A DNA stretch of 64,000 nt from Nanobdellota archaeon. Its GTDB lineage: Archaea > Nanobdellota > Nanobdellia > Woesearchaeales > JAGLXL01. The notes beneath the pieces were generated by a model. The model saw nothing but the letters and a program-made list of their open reading frames with translations. It did no database searches and was not told the DNA's origin. Of this stretch, positions 1-7,995 are shown piece by piece. The stretch is taken from positions 1 to 64,000 of the forward strand of contig JAGLXL010000004.1 of the NCBI GenBank assembly GCA_023132895.1. Direction: 5' to 3'. How positions within the stretch are numbered: the first letter of the stretch is position 1; every line of letters starts with the position of its first letter. A program made the translations under genes and the position numbers.

Positions 1-9
1 AATATTTTT

Positions 10-705
10 ATGGAAAAAAGTAAAAAAAATCATCAAAGAGCACTAGAATATTATTTAAAATCTTGTAAGGCAGACCCTTCTTTTCCTGAGGCTTGGAATT
101 GGATTGGTCATATCAAGTTTAGTTTAGCACGGCGTGTGGCTGATGAAGAAAAAAGAAATAAATTATTTTTAGAAGCAAAAAGTGATTTGGAAAAAGCAAT
201 AGAATTAGATAATAATCCTGAAGAAATGGATAAATTAAGAGGACGGGCTCAAGTTAATCTGGCAGATGTTTATGTTGTTGGTTTGCGTGATAAAACCATG
301 GGAGAAAAACTATACAGAGAAGCAATTGCTAAATCTCCTGATTACATCACTGCATATAATAAACTGGCGCGTTTGTTATCTTCTCGAAAAAGATATGAAG
401 AAGCAATGCAGAATTACAAAAAAATAACTGAGATATCAGAAGATTACTGGGTTGGCTGGGAAGGATTGGGTTATATTCATTTGAAACACGGCCGGTTGGT
501 AGAAGCAGAAAAATGTTACCGAAAGGCTAAGAAAGGTCATCCAGAATCTTATTATTCTCTAGCAGAAATAAAATACCGGCAGGCTGATTGGCAAGCAGCT
601 AATAGTTTCTTGACAGTATTAGAAGATGTGCTGCCAGACTATAAGACAGAAAAAAGAATTAAAATGCAAAGAGAAGTTGAGGAAAGGCTGGTTCAAGGTA
701 AGTGA
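10..705 (+). CDS. Tetratricopeptide repeat protein
   Basis: A 231-residue protein made almost wholly of helical TPR-like repeats, expected to be a protein-protein interaction scaffold. Repeats are visible at about residues 9-43, 100-133 (ending A-K-S-P-D-Y), 134-167 and 168-205, with the usual small residue/Tyr/Pro pattern (for example W-x-G-L-G-Y-I followed by A-E-K-C-Y-R-K-A). There is no signal peptide or membrane segment, so it is probably cytoplasmic. The ATG lies only 9 bases from the window edge, so upstream context and promoter cannot be judged. A perfect stem-loop followed by a T-rich run lies downstream. The partner is unknown. Confidence 0.75.
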   Translation: MEKSKKNHQRALEYYLKSCKADPSFPEAWNWIGHIKFSLARRVADEEKRNKLFLEAKSDLEKAIELDNNPEEMDKLRGRAQVNLADVYVVGLRDKTMGEKLYREAIAKSPDYITAYNKLARLLSSRKRYEEAMQNYKKITEISEDYWVGWEGLGYIHLKHGRLVEAEKCYRKAKKGHPESYYSLAEIKYRQADWQAANSFLTVLEDVLPDYKTEKRIKMQREVEERLVQGK

Positions 706-737
706 TTTTCTTGGTTGTTTTTAATTAAATCTTTCAG

Positions 738-780
738 GGTACAATTATTAAGATTATTGTACCATATAAATTTTTCTTTT
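738..780 (+). terminator. Stem-loop plus T-rich tract after the TPR gene
   Basis: GGTACAAT at 738-745 pairs perfectly with ATTGTACC at 756-763 around a 10-nt loop. It is followed by a T-rich stretch to about 780, in the intergenic gap before the convergent HEPN gene. The rest of the 705-929 gap shows no convincing gene. Confidence 0.5.
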
Positions 781-928
781 TAAGCGGCATTGGACAGTAA
801 AACTCTTGTCAGGTGAATTTTTTTATCCTGCATTATTTTTCGTATTTTTAATTTATACTGAAAAGGATTAATTTTCGAACAAAATTAACTTTCTCACTTT
901 TTTCTTATAGACTAATTCTAAAGAATAA

Positions 929-1342
929 TCATTTCCTTGAATGATTCTCCAATTCTTTTACTAATTTAGGAATTTCAGAAATAGCTTCTTTAACAGTCTC
1001 AACTTCGATATCGTTGCCATAATAGTTTATCCCATTTCTTAATTTTCTATATCTATCAAATTTTTTGAAAAGAGATTGTTCTTTTAGGATATCTCTCAGA
1101 AAAAATCCTATTGATTCATGGTCTAGAAATTTATACCCATTTAGATAACCTATGGCTTCACAATATTCTCTTAATCCTTCATAAAGTTCTCTAAGAATTG
1201 TTTTTGAAGTATTTGTGTTTAATGGTATAACTTTTGCCGTTTCAATAGCTTGAATAGAAGATTTGAACAAACTTGAAGCCCTTATTTTATTAGGCATGAC
1301 CTTTTTTGATTTTCCACTATTCAAACTAAATTCAAAATTCAT
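929..1342 (-). CDS. HEPN-domain protein, probable toxin of MNT/HEPN pair 1
   Basis: A 137-aa all-helical protein, second gene of a two-gene operon. The C-terminal half has the HEPN signature region R-K-L-R-N-G-I-N-Y-Y-G (about residues 99-109). The canonical RX4-6H ribonuclease motif is here R-x4-Y, with Tyr in place of His. The start overlaps the stop of the upstream nucleotidyltransferase by one base, so translation is coupled. In described MNT/HEPN systems the HEPN protein is an RNase toxin and the MNT protein neutralises it by nucleotidylation. Applying that here is inference, and the lost His makes activity uncertain. Confidence 0.7.
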   Translation of the reverse strand: MNFEFSLNSGKSKKVMPNKIRASSLFKSSIQAIETAKVIPLNTNTSKTILRELYEGLREYCEAIGYLNGYKFLDHESIGFFLRDILKEQSLFKKFDRYRKLRNGINYYGNDIEVETVKEAISEIPKLVKELENHSRK

Positions 1343-1872
1343 TATAAAACCTCTAATTCTCCAGATAAAACAATCCCATTACAGATGTTATTTATTAGAT
1401 TAGGATTTGATTTTTTTGCCTTTTCCCAAGATGTTTTGTTAAACTTATGAATGCTTACTTTTCTATTTAATTTTTTCTCATATTTTTCAGTTGAAAATTC
1501 TTTTTCAATATTTGACATTAAGCATAAATCTATATCGCTGGTTGTATCATCCATTGCAGAAGCATAACCTCCAAATAAAACAATAACCGGCAAATCATAA
1601 TTTTTTTCCAAATCTTCGATAATCTTAGATTCCCTAACCTTTTCTAAATTATAATATAATTTAAGATTTAAAGTTTTTTTATTTAAAATTAATCGGTAAA
1701 AAGAATATACTCCCTCTTTTTTTAAAGATAAAAATCCATCTTTAACTAATTTATTTAAGTATTGCCTAACTGTGGTATGATTAATCTTTAAAGTCCTAGA
1801 AAGTTCTCTAATGCTGAACTTTCTGTTGGGATCTTCAAAAAATGATTTCAATATGGTTAATTTTTTTTCCAT
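1342..1872 (-). CDS. Winged-helix/minimal nucleotidyltransferase fusion, pair 1
   Basis: 176 aa. Residues about 1-75 form a winged helix (F-S-I-R-E-L-S-R-T-L followed by a T-V-R-Q-Y-L recognition helix). Residues about 90-176 are a minimal nucleotidyltransferase with L-F-G-G-Y and S-D-I-D-L, so GG replaces the usual GS of the GSx10DxD motif while both metal-binding Asp residues remain. The start codon sits directly beside a dyad (1873-1892), with a TATA box at 1896-1904. That spacing implies a leaderless transcript and autoregulation by the fused winged helix. Likely the antitoxin for the HEPN gene that follows. Confidence 0.75.
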   Translation of the reverse strand: MEKKLTILKSFFEDPNRKFSIRELSRTLKINHTTVRQYLNKLVKDGFLSLKKEGVYSFYRLILNKKTLNLKLYYNLEKVRESKIIEDLEKNYDLPVIVLFGGYASAMDDTTSDIDLCLMSNIEKEFSTEKYEKKLNRKVSIHKFNKTSWEKAKKSNPNLINNICNGIVLSGELEVL

Positions 1873-1904
1873 GTGGAAGCATATATTTCCACTTGTTTAT
1901 AAAT
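1873..1904 (-). promoter_or_regulatory. TATA box and dyad operator of MNT/HEPN pair 1
   Basis: GTGGAA (1873-1878) and TTCCAC (1887-1892) form a perfect 6-bp dyad with an 8-nt spacer, immediately upstream of the start codon at 1872. The TATA-like TTTATAAA lies at 1896-1904. The dyad therefore sits between the TATA box and the start, where bound repressor would block initiation. Confidence 0.55.
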
Positions 1905-1992
1905 CTTTCCATTCTGGGACGAGAAAGAACGCCCTTTATTCTTGTTCTCAATAGATAATCCTTTAGAGTTTACACAACAGAATGCCACTAAT

Positions 1993-2010
1993 TTTGATTA
2001 AGGTCAGTCT
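1993..2010 (+). repeat. Direct repeat, left copy, flanking MNT/HEPN pair 2
   Basis: TTTGATTAAGGTCAGTCT recurs at 3356-3373 with one mismatch (17 of 18 bases), same orientation, 1363 bp away. The two copies bracket genes 2037-3129. Confidence 0.5.
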
Positions 2011-2036
2011 AAACAATTCATTGAAATCACCTATTC

Positions 2037-2567
2037 TTAGGATTCATCTTGCAAAATAAATCCAATCTTAGCTACAAAATCAGTTGCGTTGTTGAATATC
2101 TCATCTAATCTTCTTTTGGTGTATGTTTTGATTGCTGAATATCTCGCAATATGGCTCTCTTTCTTAGCGTCTTCAAAATAATGTACATATTCATCTTCGA
2201 ATATCTTATATGCTTGATTTAATATTTCCAAATCTTCTTTTTCAATCTCATCTGGAATTAATAAATGTCCTAATGCTATTTGAGTAGCATCATGATCTGA
2301 AACTTCATATCCTTGAGATAGAATTGCTGCTTTTGCTGCATAAAGAATAGAATAATAAGAAATTGTAATAGCCCAATAATCCCAAAAAAGCTTTTTTGGC
2401 TGATCTTTTGTTGGTTGAAGTTCTTTTGTGTGCTTAGCAATTAACAGACTATTTTCCGCCTTTTCAAGAAATAGTTTTATTTTGAAAGATTGAGAAGATT
2501 TTTTTATTCTCTTATCTTTAATAAATTCTTCAAATTTATTTTGATACTCTTCTTTATCAAATTCCAT
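2037..2567 (-). CDS. HEPN-like protein, partner of MNT/HEPN pair 2
   Basis: 176 aa from the ATG at 2567, chosen because GGGAG lies at a proper distance upstream; an in-frame GTG at 2576 would add three residues. The helical core has Y-W-A-I-T-I-S-Y-Y-S-I-L-Y-A-A-K-A at about 65-82 and a conserved-looking S-D-H-D-A-T at about 92, typical of the longer HEPN subfamily. A clear RX4-6H motif is not visible. It overlaps the upstream nucleotidyltransferase by 11 bp. Toxin role is inferred from gene order only. Confidence 0.65.
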   Translation of the reverse strand: MEFDKEEYQNKFEEFIKDKRIKKSSQSFKIKLFLEKAENSLLIAKHTKELQPTKDQPKKLFWDYWAITISYYSILYAAKAAILSQGYEVSDHDATQIALGHLLIPDEIEKEDLEILNQAYKIFEDEYVHYFEDAKKESHIARYSAIKTYTKRRLDEIFNNATDFVAKIGFILQDES

Positions 2568-3129
2568 TGAAAACACTCTCCCAAAACCTTTCTGGATTAT
2601 TTAAGATTATGTGATTATATAAAGCTTGCTTTCCTACATTCTCTTCTTTGTCTTTGAGCATTAATTTAAATTCCTTTTTTGTTATAAAGATTGGATTTAT
2701 TTTTATCTTAAATAAAAGCTCATATTTTGAAAAAGAAATGTTTTTTTTACCATCTTTATTTATTATCAATAAATCAATATCGCTTTTCTTTGTTTGTGTT
2801 TTTTTTGCATAACTTCCAAATAAAATTATAACATCATCAGTATTTAGCTCTTGATATATTTTCCTGATAATTGGATATTTTTTCAAGTAATCTTTCCTTT
2901 CTTCATCAGAAGATACAGTCAAATGTGCTTTTACTACTGGATTCTTGTTATTGAGTGTGATTATCTTAGATTTTCCTATTTTCTCTATGTTTAACAAATC
3001 TTTTATAGATTCTACAGTTCGATAAAAACTAGCATAAGGTATATTCAACTCCCTACTTAATCCGTGCATGGTACACTTCTTGTAGGGGTGTTTTCCAAGA
3101 TGATTAATTATTTTATATTTGTTATCCAT
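2557..3129 (-). CDS. Winged-helix/minimal nucleotidyltransferase fusion, pair 2
   Basis: 190 aa. The N-terminal winged helix (about 1-65, with H-G-L-S-R-E-L-N-I-P) precedes a nucleotidyltransferase domain with the intact L-F-G-S-Y and S-D-I-D-L motif near 105-122. A palindromic operator abuts the start and a TATA box lies at 3154-3164, so the transcript is probably leaderless. The presumed product is a self-repressing antitoxin that nucleotidylates its HEPN partner. It is diverged from pair 1 in sequence and operator, so the pairs should not cross-regulate. Confidence 0.75.
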   Translation of the reverse strand: MDNKYKIINHLGKHPYKKCTMHGLSRELNIPYASFYRTVESIKDLLNIEKIGKSKIITLNNKNPVVKAHLTVSSDEERKDYLKKYPIIRKIYQELNTDDVIILFGSYAKKTQTKKSDIDLLIINKDGKKNISFSKYELLFKIKINPIFITKKEFKLMLKDKEENVGKQALYNHIILNNPERFWESVFNGI

Positions 3130-3164
3130 ATTTGGATAATATTATCCATAAATGATATATAAAT
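3121..3164 (-). promoter_or_regulatory. Palindromic operator and TATA box of MNT/HEPN pair 2
   Basis: GGATAATATTATCC at 3134-3147 is a perfect 14-bp palindrome. A third half-site (GTTATCCAT on the plus strand, 3121-3129) covers the start codon itself. A TATA-like ATATATAAAT lies at 3155-3164. The arrangement resembles that of pair 1 but the sequence is unrelated. Confidence 0.55.
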
Positions 3165-3175
3165 GTTTTGGTTTT

Positions 3176-3216
3176 AAAGCCCTTGATTCTTAATGTTATG
3201 TTAAGTGTGTCCTTTA
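3176..3216 (+). repeat. Solitary copy of the 26.7-28.5 kb terminal repeat
   Basis: The stretch runs from AAAGCCC and GATTCTTAAT to AGTGTGTCC. It aligns without gaps to the reverse complement of 26742-26781, and the differences I see are all transitions (CC/TT, A/G, G/A). It marks a dispersed repeat family. Confidence 0.55.
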
Positions 3217-3355
3217 ATTCTCATTCTTAATGAAACGGTTTGCTTACTGGATAAAACGAAAATCCCCTTCTTAGTCCTGCGGACATTTAGTCTGCTTCGC
3301 AGAATTTATAATAATTCAAAAACTTTGCGGAACGCAATCTGTCAGAACTCTACAA

Positions 3356-3373
3356 TTTGATTAAGGTCATTCT
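3356..3373 (+). repeat. Direct repeat, right copy, flanking MNT/HEPN pair 2
   Basis: Partner of 1993-2010: TTTGATTAAGGTCATTCT, one mismatch in 18. Confidence 0.5.
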
Positions 3374-3511
3374 GAGTGTCAAAAACTATTTGAAGTTTAA
3401 CCGCGTTTAAGTATGCTATTTGTTTACGGTAACTAGTTTTTTACAAAATCGAAAAGTATTTAAAGGATGAGAAATTAACTAAGTTAAATTATATTAAAGG
3501 AGGTATAAAAA

Positions 3512-3736
3512 ATGGAGGCTGATAAATTAACGGTGTTTTTATTTCTGATGTTAGTAGTGGTTATGGCGTTCAGTGGTTTTGTTCTTTATGATGCATTGAG
3601 TGGAATGCCAACATATGGGAAGATGAAATCAGGGGTTAATATTGTGACATGGTTCAACAATCCAGGTGTAGATTCTGCAGGGATAGGAACAACTGTAAAC
3701 TATGTTAATCAATTTGATGGAGGAGGTGTAAGATGA
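3512..3736 (+). CDS. Small membrane-anchored surface protein, first gene of operon
   Basis: 74 aa with one N-terminal hydrophobic segment (about residues 7-27, L-T-V-F-L-F-L-M-L-V-V-V) and a short Gly/Asn-rich extracellular tail. A strong AAAGGAGG ribosome-binding site precedes the ATG by about 8 nt. Its stop overlaps the next start (ATGA), so it is the promoter-proximal gene of a five-gene operon (3512-7058). The size and lone N-terminal helix resemble a pilin-like or anchor subunit, but no class III signal-peptide motif is clear. Function unknown. Confidence 0.6.
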   Translation: MEADKLTVFLFLMLVVVMAFSGFVLYDALSGMPTYGKMKSGVNIVTWFNNPGVDSAGIGTTVNYVNQFDGGGVR

Positions 3737-4398
3737 AAAACGAAAATCTTAATTTAATAAACATTCTTTTGGTGGTGGCGATTGTCCTGGCAGTAGGAGG
3801 AACATGGCTGAATTTAAATAAGTTAGGTGAGGTAAAAGCAGTCACTCTACATGGGTATGCGGTAGCAGGTGGTATAGTCGATGTTGTAGAATATGAAATT
3901 ATACCTCCATGGAATGAGGTTGATGAAATAGCAGCTGAGGATGGTAGTGTTGTAGTAGATCCTGATGAGGACTGTTATGTTGCTTCATGGAATGAGACTA
4001 CTGGTCTTGCTGATACAACACCATGTAGCTTATCTTCTTCAAGCAATATAACAAATATCACCTTGCAAGTTGGATCCAATGCACATTATAATATCTCTTC
4101 TTACTGGACAAAGACAATAGCAACTAATTTTGGAGCAGGTTCATTGAACCATCAATATGTTGGTTATTGTTGGAATGAAACAGGAAGTTTAGGTGAATCA
4201 GGAACCAATCTTGCGTTGGATACATATATAACAGCAGATTCTAATACTTCAGTTGCTATGGTGCCATTGTTTGTTAATGTGACTAATATTCCATCTAGAC
4301 AGAATTATACATTTAACTGGGCAAAGACCTTTGACTTACTGACTGCAACAGGAAGCTATTCCAACACTTTGAACATAGTTATCCATACTGATGGATGA
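3733..4398 (+). CDS. Secreted/surface subunit with N-terminal helix and many sequons
   Basis: 221 aa. A hydrophobic segment at about 8-27 is followed by an extracellular region rich in Ser, Thr and N-x-S/T sites (more than eight) and three or four Cys. It ends in a beta-strand-like T-L-N-I-V-I-H-T-D-G. Start overlaps the stop of the preceding gene by 4 bp. The size and single N-terminal helix recall the 183-aa protein at 37158-37709, which is also the small structural-looking member of its cluster. Likely a repeated surface-layer or filament subunit; that is inference. Confidence 0.6.
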   Translation: MKNENLNLINILLVVAIVLAVGGTWLNLNKLGEVKAVTLHGYAVAGGIVDVVEYEIIPPWNEVDEIAAEDGSVVVDPDEDCYVASWNETTGLADTTPCSLSSSSNITNITLQVGSNAHYNISSYWTKTIATNFGAGSLNHQYVGYCWNETGSLGESGTNLALDTYITADSNTSVAMVPLFVNVTNIPSRQNYTFNWAKTFDLLTATGSYSNTLNIVIHTDG

Positions 4399-4414
4399 GA
4401 TTGTAAAGTGAAGC

Positions 4415-5560
4415 ATGAAATTTTTTCTTTTTTTATTCCTTCTTTTTTTAGTTTTATGCACTAGTTTTTCTTCTGCAATTTTGTTTAGTAAACTTGAGGA
4501 GAAGGGCAGTTATGTTTTTGAACCTAATCTCCAAATAATCCATAGGTATTATATTGGTGGAGGCGAAGGAGACTCTAATTTTGGCATGGTTGTGGATGTT
4601 TATGGACCACAAAATTTAGATCAATATATCCTGATAGAGCCAGAAGTTTTAACTGAGAGTGGCGTAATAAAAGTAAATATAAGTTTACCAGAAAAAATCG
4701 AAGGGGGCAATTACTTCTTTGTTTCTTGTGCAAAGATGTTTTCGAAAGAAGAAGCATCATCTATTGGTGTTTCTGGACAGATTTGCTCAAAATTTAGTTT
4801 GTTGGCGACTTTTCCTGGCAAGAATTTAAAGTTTGATAGTTTTTCTGTTGAGAATGTTGATATAAATGCTCAACAGACCCCTATAAGATTTTCTGTTTCT
4901 AATTGGGGAAAAGAAAAAATAGAGTCTTTATATGGTGAATTTGATGTTTTTGATATTGGTGAGAAAAAAATTTCTTCTGTGACGACATTTACTATTGATT
5001 TGGACAGCACAAAGACAAAAGAAGTCTCAGCAAATTTAAGTGTTAGGGGATTCTCTCCTGGTCAGTACAAAGTAAAAGGTACAATATCTTGGGATGAAGG
5101 TACTGAAGACCTTGGAGAAAAAGAATTTAGTTTAGGTTCAGCAGCTTTTAAAATTTTGAATATTACTAAAGAGTTTTATGTCGGGGAAGTTAATGATCTG
5201 TTTATTATGGTAAAAAATGATTTTGGGGCGACCAAGAATAATATCTATTTGAATATTGAGGTTGCTGGTCAATCAATGGACCTACCACCTTTTAACATGG
5301 AACCTTTTTCAATGAAGACATTGAAAACTTTTTTAGATGCCAGAACTATGGAAATAGGAGTTTATGAAGCTAAGGTTATTATTTTTGTGGACGGTTCTGT
5401 AACTGAGGACACCTTTCTTTTTGAAGTAAAGAAGAAGCCAATTTCAATGACGCCATTTTATGTAGGGGGAGGTTTAATTCTAATAGTATTGTTTATATTA
5501 TCAGTGTTTGTAATGTTGAAGAAACGGGGGAAGAGAAATGAAAAAGCGCAAATTTTATGA
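4415..5560 (+). CDS. Type-I membrane surface protein with Ig-like domains
   Basis: 381 aa: cleavable-looking signal peptide (about 1-21, F-L-F-L-F-L-L-F-L-V-L), an extracellular region of about 325 residues with two or three beta-sandwich-like repeats (one containing P-G-Q-Y-K-V-K-G near 225), a C-terminal membrane helix (about 348-370) and a basic cytoplasmic tail. Two lone Cys lie near residues 105 and 123. The C-terminal 23 bp overlap the next gene. It is probably an anchoring or assembly factor for the small subunits upstream. No named family recognised. Confidence 0.6.
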   Translation: MKFFLFLFLLFLVLCTSFSSAILFSKLEEKGSYVFEPNLQIIHRYYIGGGEGDSNFGMVVDVYGPQNLDQYILIEPEVLTESGVIKVNISLPEKIEGGNYFFVSCAKMFSKEEASSIGVSGQICSKFSLLATFPGKNLKFDSFSVENVDINAQQTPIRFSVSNWGKEKIESLYGEFDVFDIGEKKISSVTTFTIDLDSTKTKEVSANLSVRGFSPGQYKVKGTISWDEGTEDLGEKEFSLGSAAFKILNITKEFYVGEVNDLFIMVKNDFGATKNNIYLNIEVAGQSMDLPPFNMEPFSMKTLKTFLDARTMEIGVYEAKVIIFVDGSVTEDTFLFEVKKKPISMTPFYVGGGLILIVLFILSVFVMLKKRGKRNEKAQIL

Positions 5561-5966
5561 ATGGTTGATTGTGTTGGTTGTAGGAATTTTTTTATTTTAT
5601 TTTATTATGTCATATATTGTGGTGGATTTAAGTTTAGAGGAAATGGCTGGAACATATTCTGGTGATAAAGGTTTTTTATCGTTTGAAGCTTATACTGATA
5701 ATATTACGTTTGGTCAAGTATTTCCTGGTTATGCCATGAACAGAATGACTCATATAAATACCAAATATGATTTCCCTGTTAAAATTTACTTTTATCCTTG
5801 GGGAGATATCGGTGAGATGGTTTATGTCTATCCAAATTCGTTATATCTAGAGCCTGGTAAAGAAGGTGAAGTTCACCTATATTTTGCACCTTCGTCTAAG
5901 ACTGATTTTGGCTCTTATGAAGGAAAATTGTATATTTTAACCAGGCGGACAATTTTTGGAGTTTAG
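5538..5966 (+). CDS. N-terminally anchored membrane protein, 142 aa
   Basis: A membrane helix at about 9-28 is followed by a roughly 110-residue beta-rich extracellular domain containing P-G-K-E-G-E-V-H-L-Y-F-A-P-S, a pattern seen in Ig-like or chaperone-like folds that cap strands. It starts inside the end of the previous gene (23-bp overlap) and its stop is directly followed by the next ATG, so it is tightly coupled. Function unknown; a structural or assembly role in the operon is inferred. Confidence 0.55.
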   Translation: MKKRKFYEWLIVLVVGIFLFYFIMSYIVVDLSLEEMAGTYSGDKGFLSFEAYTDNITFGQVFPGYAMNRMTHINTKYDFPVKIYFYPWGDIGEMVYVYPNSLYLEPGKEGEVHLYFAPSSKTDFGSYEGKLYILTRRTIFGV

Positions 5967-7058
5967 ATGAATAAAAATGAAATAACTACTTACTTAATAT
6001 TTGCAATAGTTTTTTTTATGTTGATATCAGCACCTTATTGGTTTGAGTTTTCTGGTGCAGTTTCTTCTGCAATTTCAATAACTGGTAGCTGGTGTTATCA
6101 TGAGCCTAGTTTTATTAATCCAAAACCAACTTGGGTTAATGTGCCGCAAGGAGGAACAACACAAGTAATTGCTTATGTTAAATCTAGACAAATTGTAGCA
6201 CCAACTGCTCTGACTTCTGCGAATGTTTATACTGCATCGCCTTATTTTTCTGTGTCAGTAGTTGAATTAGCAGGGGTTTTGACAACTTCAGCAGCAGTAA
6301 TTCCAAATATAACTAAAATAACTATGAATGTAACAGCAAGCAGTTCAGCGCCAACTGGGCATCAAGCTCAGATTAATTTGACAGTGGCTGGTAATGCTAC
6401 TGAGGTTTGTGGAAACCAAACAATTAGTTTTACTGGAAATGTAACACCTAATGTAACTGCATTACCCACACCACCAGCTCCTGTTCCTCCAGCTGCACCA
6501 GGAGGAAGTACATGCACTTCAGAAGTAATTATCTGCGGTCCTTGTCAGGAAGGGTATATGACGTGTATAATTGATAGATGCGGTGTGACAACCAGTAGAG
6601 TGCAATCATGTCCTATGCCACGGGAGATACCCTGTACTAGTGATGAGGATTGTTCAGCAGGGCAAATCTGCGTGAATAATCAATGTGTTGACGCGCCGCA
6701 GGAAATAGAAGAACTGCCAGTAGAGATACCCTTTATTATTTACCCGCCGACCTGGCTGGAGTTTTTTAATCCGGATGTAGTTGATTATCCAACTCCAGGT
6801 ATTATTGAAGCAGTGAGGCAAAATCTATTGGTTTTGCCGAGCAAAATTGATTTATCTCTTTTTAATCTGTATTATGCGCCTCAAGAAACTTCATTGGTGT
6901 TTTTGTTAAAGGATAAGCCAGTGTGGAAAAAGCTCACTTATGCTTTTTTAATAACATTATTGCTGCTTTCTGTTGTATTGGTGGTTTTGAAAGCAGTGAA
7001 AACAAGAAAAGAAGAGCCAGTAGAGTATGGCTTAAAATACAATCCACCAAATCAATAA
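5967..7058 (+). CDS. Surface protein with Cys-rich module and C-terminal anchor
   Basis: 363 aa. Signal or anchor helix (about 10-32), a Thr/Asn-rich beta domain with several sequons (to about 160), a Pro/Ala linker, then a Cys-rich module of about 60 residues (C-G-P-C, C-T-S-D-E-D-C, C-V-N-N-Q-C) resembling the dickkopf/EGF-like repeats of archaeal and bacterial surface proteins. A C-terminal membrane helix at about 326-345 and a basic tail complete it. Last gene of the operon. The 461-aa protein at 35751-37136 has the same plan (beta domain, Cys-rich module, C-terminal helix), which suggests parallel surface complexes. Confidence 0.6.
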   Translation: MNKNEITTYLIFAIVFFMLISAPYWFEFSGAVSSAISITGSWCYHEPSFINPKPTWVNVPQGGTTQVIAYVKSRQIVAPTALTSANVYTASPYFSVSVVELAGVLTTSAAVIPNITKITMNVTASSSAPTGHQAQINLTVAGNATEVCGNQTISFTGNVTPNVTALPTPPAPVPPAAPGGSTCTSEVIICGPCQEGYMTCIIDRCGVTTSRVQSCPMPREIPCTSDEDCSAGQICVNNQCVDAPQEIEELPVEIPFIIYPPTWLEFFNPDVVDYPTPGIIEAVRQNLLVLPSKIDLSLFNLYYAPQETSLVFLLKDKPVWKKLTYAFLITLLLLSVVLVVLKAVKTRKEEPVEYGLKYNPPNQ

Positions 7059-7079
7059 AAAAATAAAGAAAAAAGAGAA

Positions 7080-7121
7080 TTATTCTTCCCAATCATCCAG
7101 CCATTCTTCATCCCCGATCAT
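7080..7121 (-). CDS. Possible 13-residue acidic micro-gene
   Basis: On the minus strand, a perfect ribosome-binding site GGAGGTG (7129-7135) lies 7 nt before an ATG opening the short frame MIGDEEWLDDWEE and a stop. A TATA-like TTTATATAG (about 7163-7171) lies about 30 bp upstream of where transcription of the leader would begin. Promoter, ribosome-binding site, start and stop are all in register, which is unusual for chance in a 170-bp gap. The peptide is strongly acidic with two Trp. It could instead be a leader peptide or a decoy site. Confidence 0.4.
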   Translation of the reverse strand: MIGDEEWLDDWEE

Positions 7122-7230
7122 GGTGTTTCACCTCCGGGTTAATAGTTTCTAAGGCAAAATACTATATAAATCTTGTGGAAGGGAATAGGGAAAAGAAAAT
7201 TATATATAGCACCCAGTCAAATAATGTTTT

Positions 7231-7995
7231 ATGGAAAAGATTGGTTTGATTGGGGGTTCGATGTTTTTTGGAAACGGTTTCTTGACTGATTTAGAAGGCA
7301 AAGAAGTAGAAACAGAGCACGGCAAAGTTGATGTGCTGGTTGGCGAGAATATTGTTTATCTGCCAAGGCACGGCAAAAGTAATTCTACACCTTCCCATAA
7401 AATCAATCACCGGGCCAATATTGCTGCTCTAAAGGAATTAGGTGTGAAAAAAGTGATTGGAATCAATTCTGTAGTCAGCTTGAGGAGCAAAACAAGACCA
7501 AGTTCAATTATCATACCCAAAGATTTTATTGATTTTAATCCAGTTACTTTTTTTGACAGGGAAATTAAGCAGACGAGGCCTTGTTTAGACAAGGATTTGA
7601 AGGAAAAGATAATCAAAATAGCTAAAAATGAAAAAATTACAATCACTAACTGGGAAGTTTATTACCAAGCCAAAGGACCGAGGTTTGAGACCCAGGCAGA
7701 AGTTAATATGATTAAAGGATTTGCCCAAATAATGGGTTTAACAATGGCTAGTGAAGCAACTTTGGCCAGGGAAATGGATTTATCTTATGCAGCACTTTGT
7801 TCTGTTGATAATTATGCCTGGGGAATCATGAAGAAAGAATTGACAGATGAGCAAATCAAAGAGAACAAGAAAAAAAATACTGGACTGTTGAAGAAATTAA
7901 TTGAAAAACTTTTAGAAGATTTAACAAAAAAAGAGGAGAAGGTAGAGAGTTCTGGAAAAATCCATGATTTTATTAAAAGTATTCGGGGCGGCTGA
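7231..7995 (+). CDS. MTA phosphorylase-family protein, probably 6-oxopurine type
   Basis: 254 aa with the N-terminal phosphate loop L-I-G-G-S, the R-H-G motif near 50 and E-A-T-L-A-R-E near 177. At the base-recognition site it has V-D-N-Y-A-W-G instead of the T-D-Y-D-C-W of adenine-specific MTA phosphorylase. An N-Y-A-x-G pattern is typical of relatives that accept hypoxanthine/guanine nucleosides or methylthioinosine, so specificity is probably shifted (inference). A TATA-like TTATATATAG lies about 25 bp upstream, implying a leaderless mRNA. The next gene follows without a gap. The extended Lys/Glu-rich C-terminus (about 225-254) is unusual. Confidence 0.75.
   Translation: MEKIGLIGGSMFFGNGFLTDLEGKEVETEHGKVDVLVGENIVYLPRHGKSNSTPSHKINHRANIAALKELGVKKVIGINSVVSLRSKTRPSSIIIPKDFIDFNPVTFFDREIKQTRPCLDKDLKEKIIKIAKNEKITITNWEVYYQAKGPRFETQAEVNMIKGFAQIMGLTMASEATLAREMDLSYAALCSVDNYAWGIMKKELTDEQIKENKKKNTGLLKKLIEKLLEDLTKKEEKVESSGKIHDFIKSIRGG

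Larger units (their letters stand above)
3130..3511. other. 382-bp intergenic region with a solitary repeat copy and small hairpins
   Basis: No gene is seen. It holds the pair 2 operator, a solitary copy of the terminal repeat of the 26.7-28.5 kb element (3176-3216), hairpins TCTGC-TTC-GCAGA (3291-3303) and TTGCG-GAA-CGCAA (about 3324-3336), the right copy of the pair 2 direct repeat (3356-3373), and the promoter of the surface operon (TATA-like TATTTAAA near 3458, AAAGGAGG near 3497). Confidence 0.55.
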
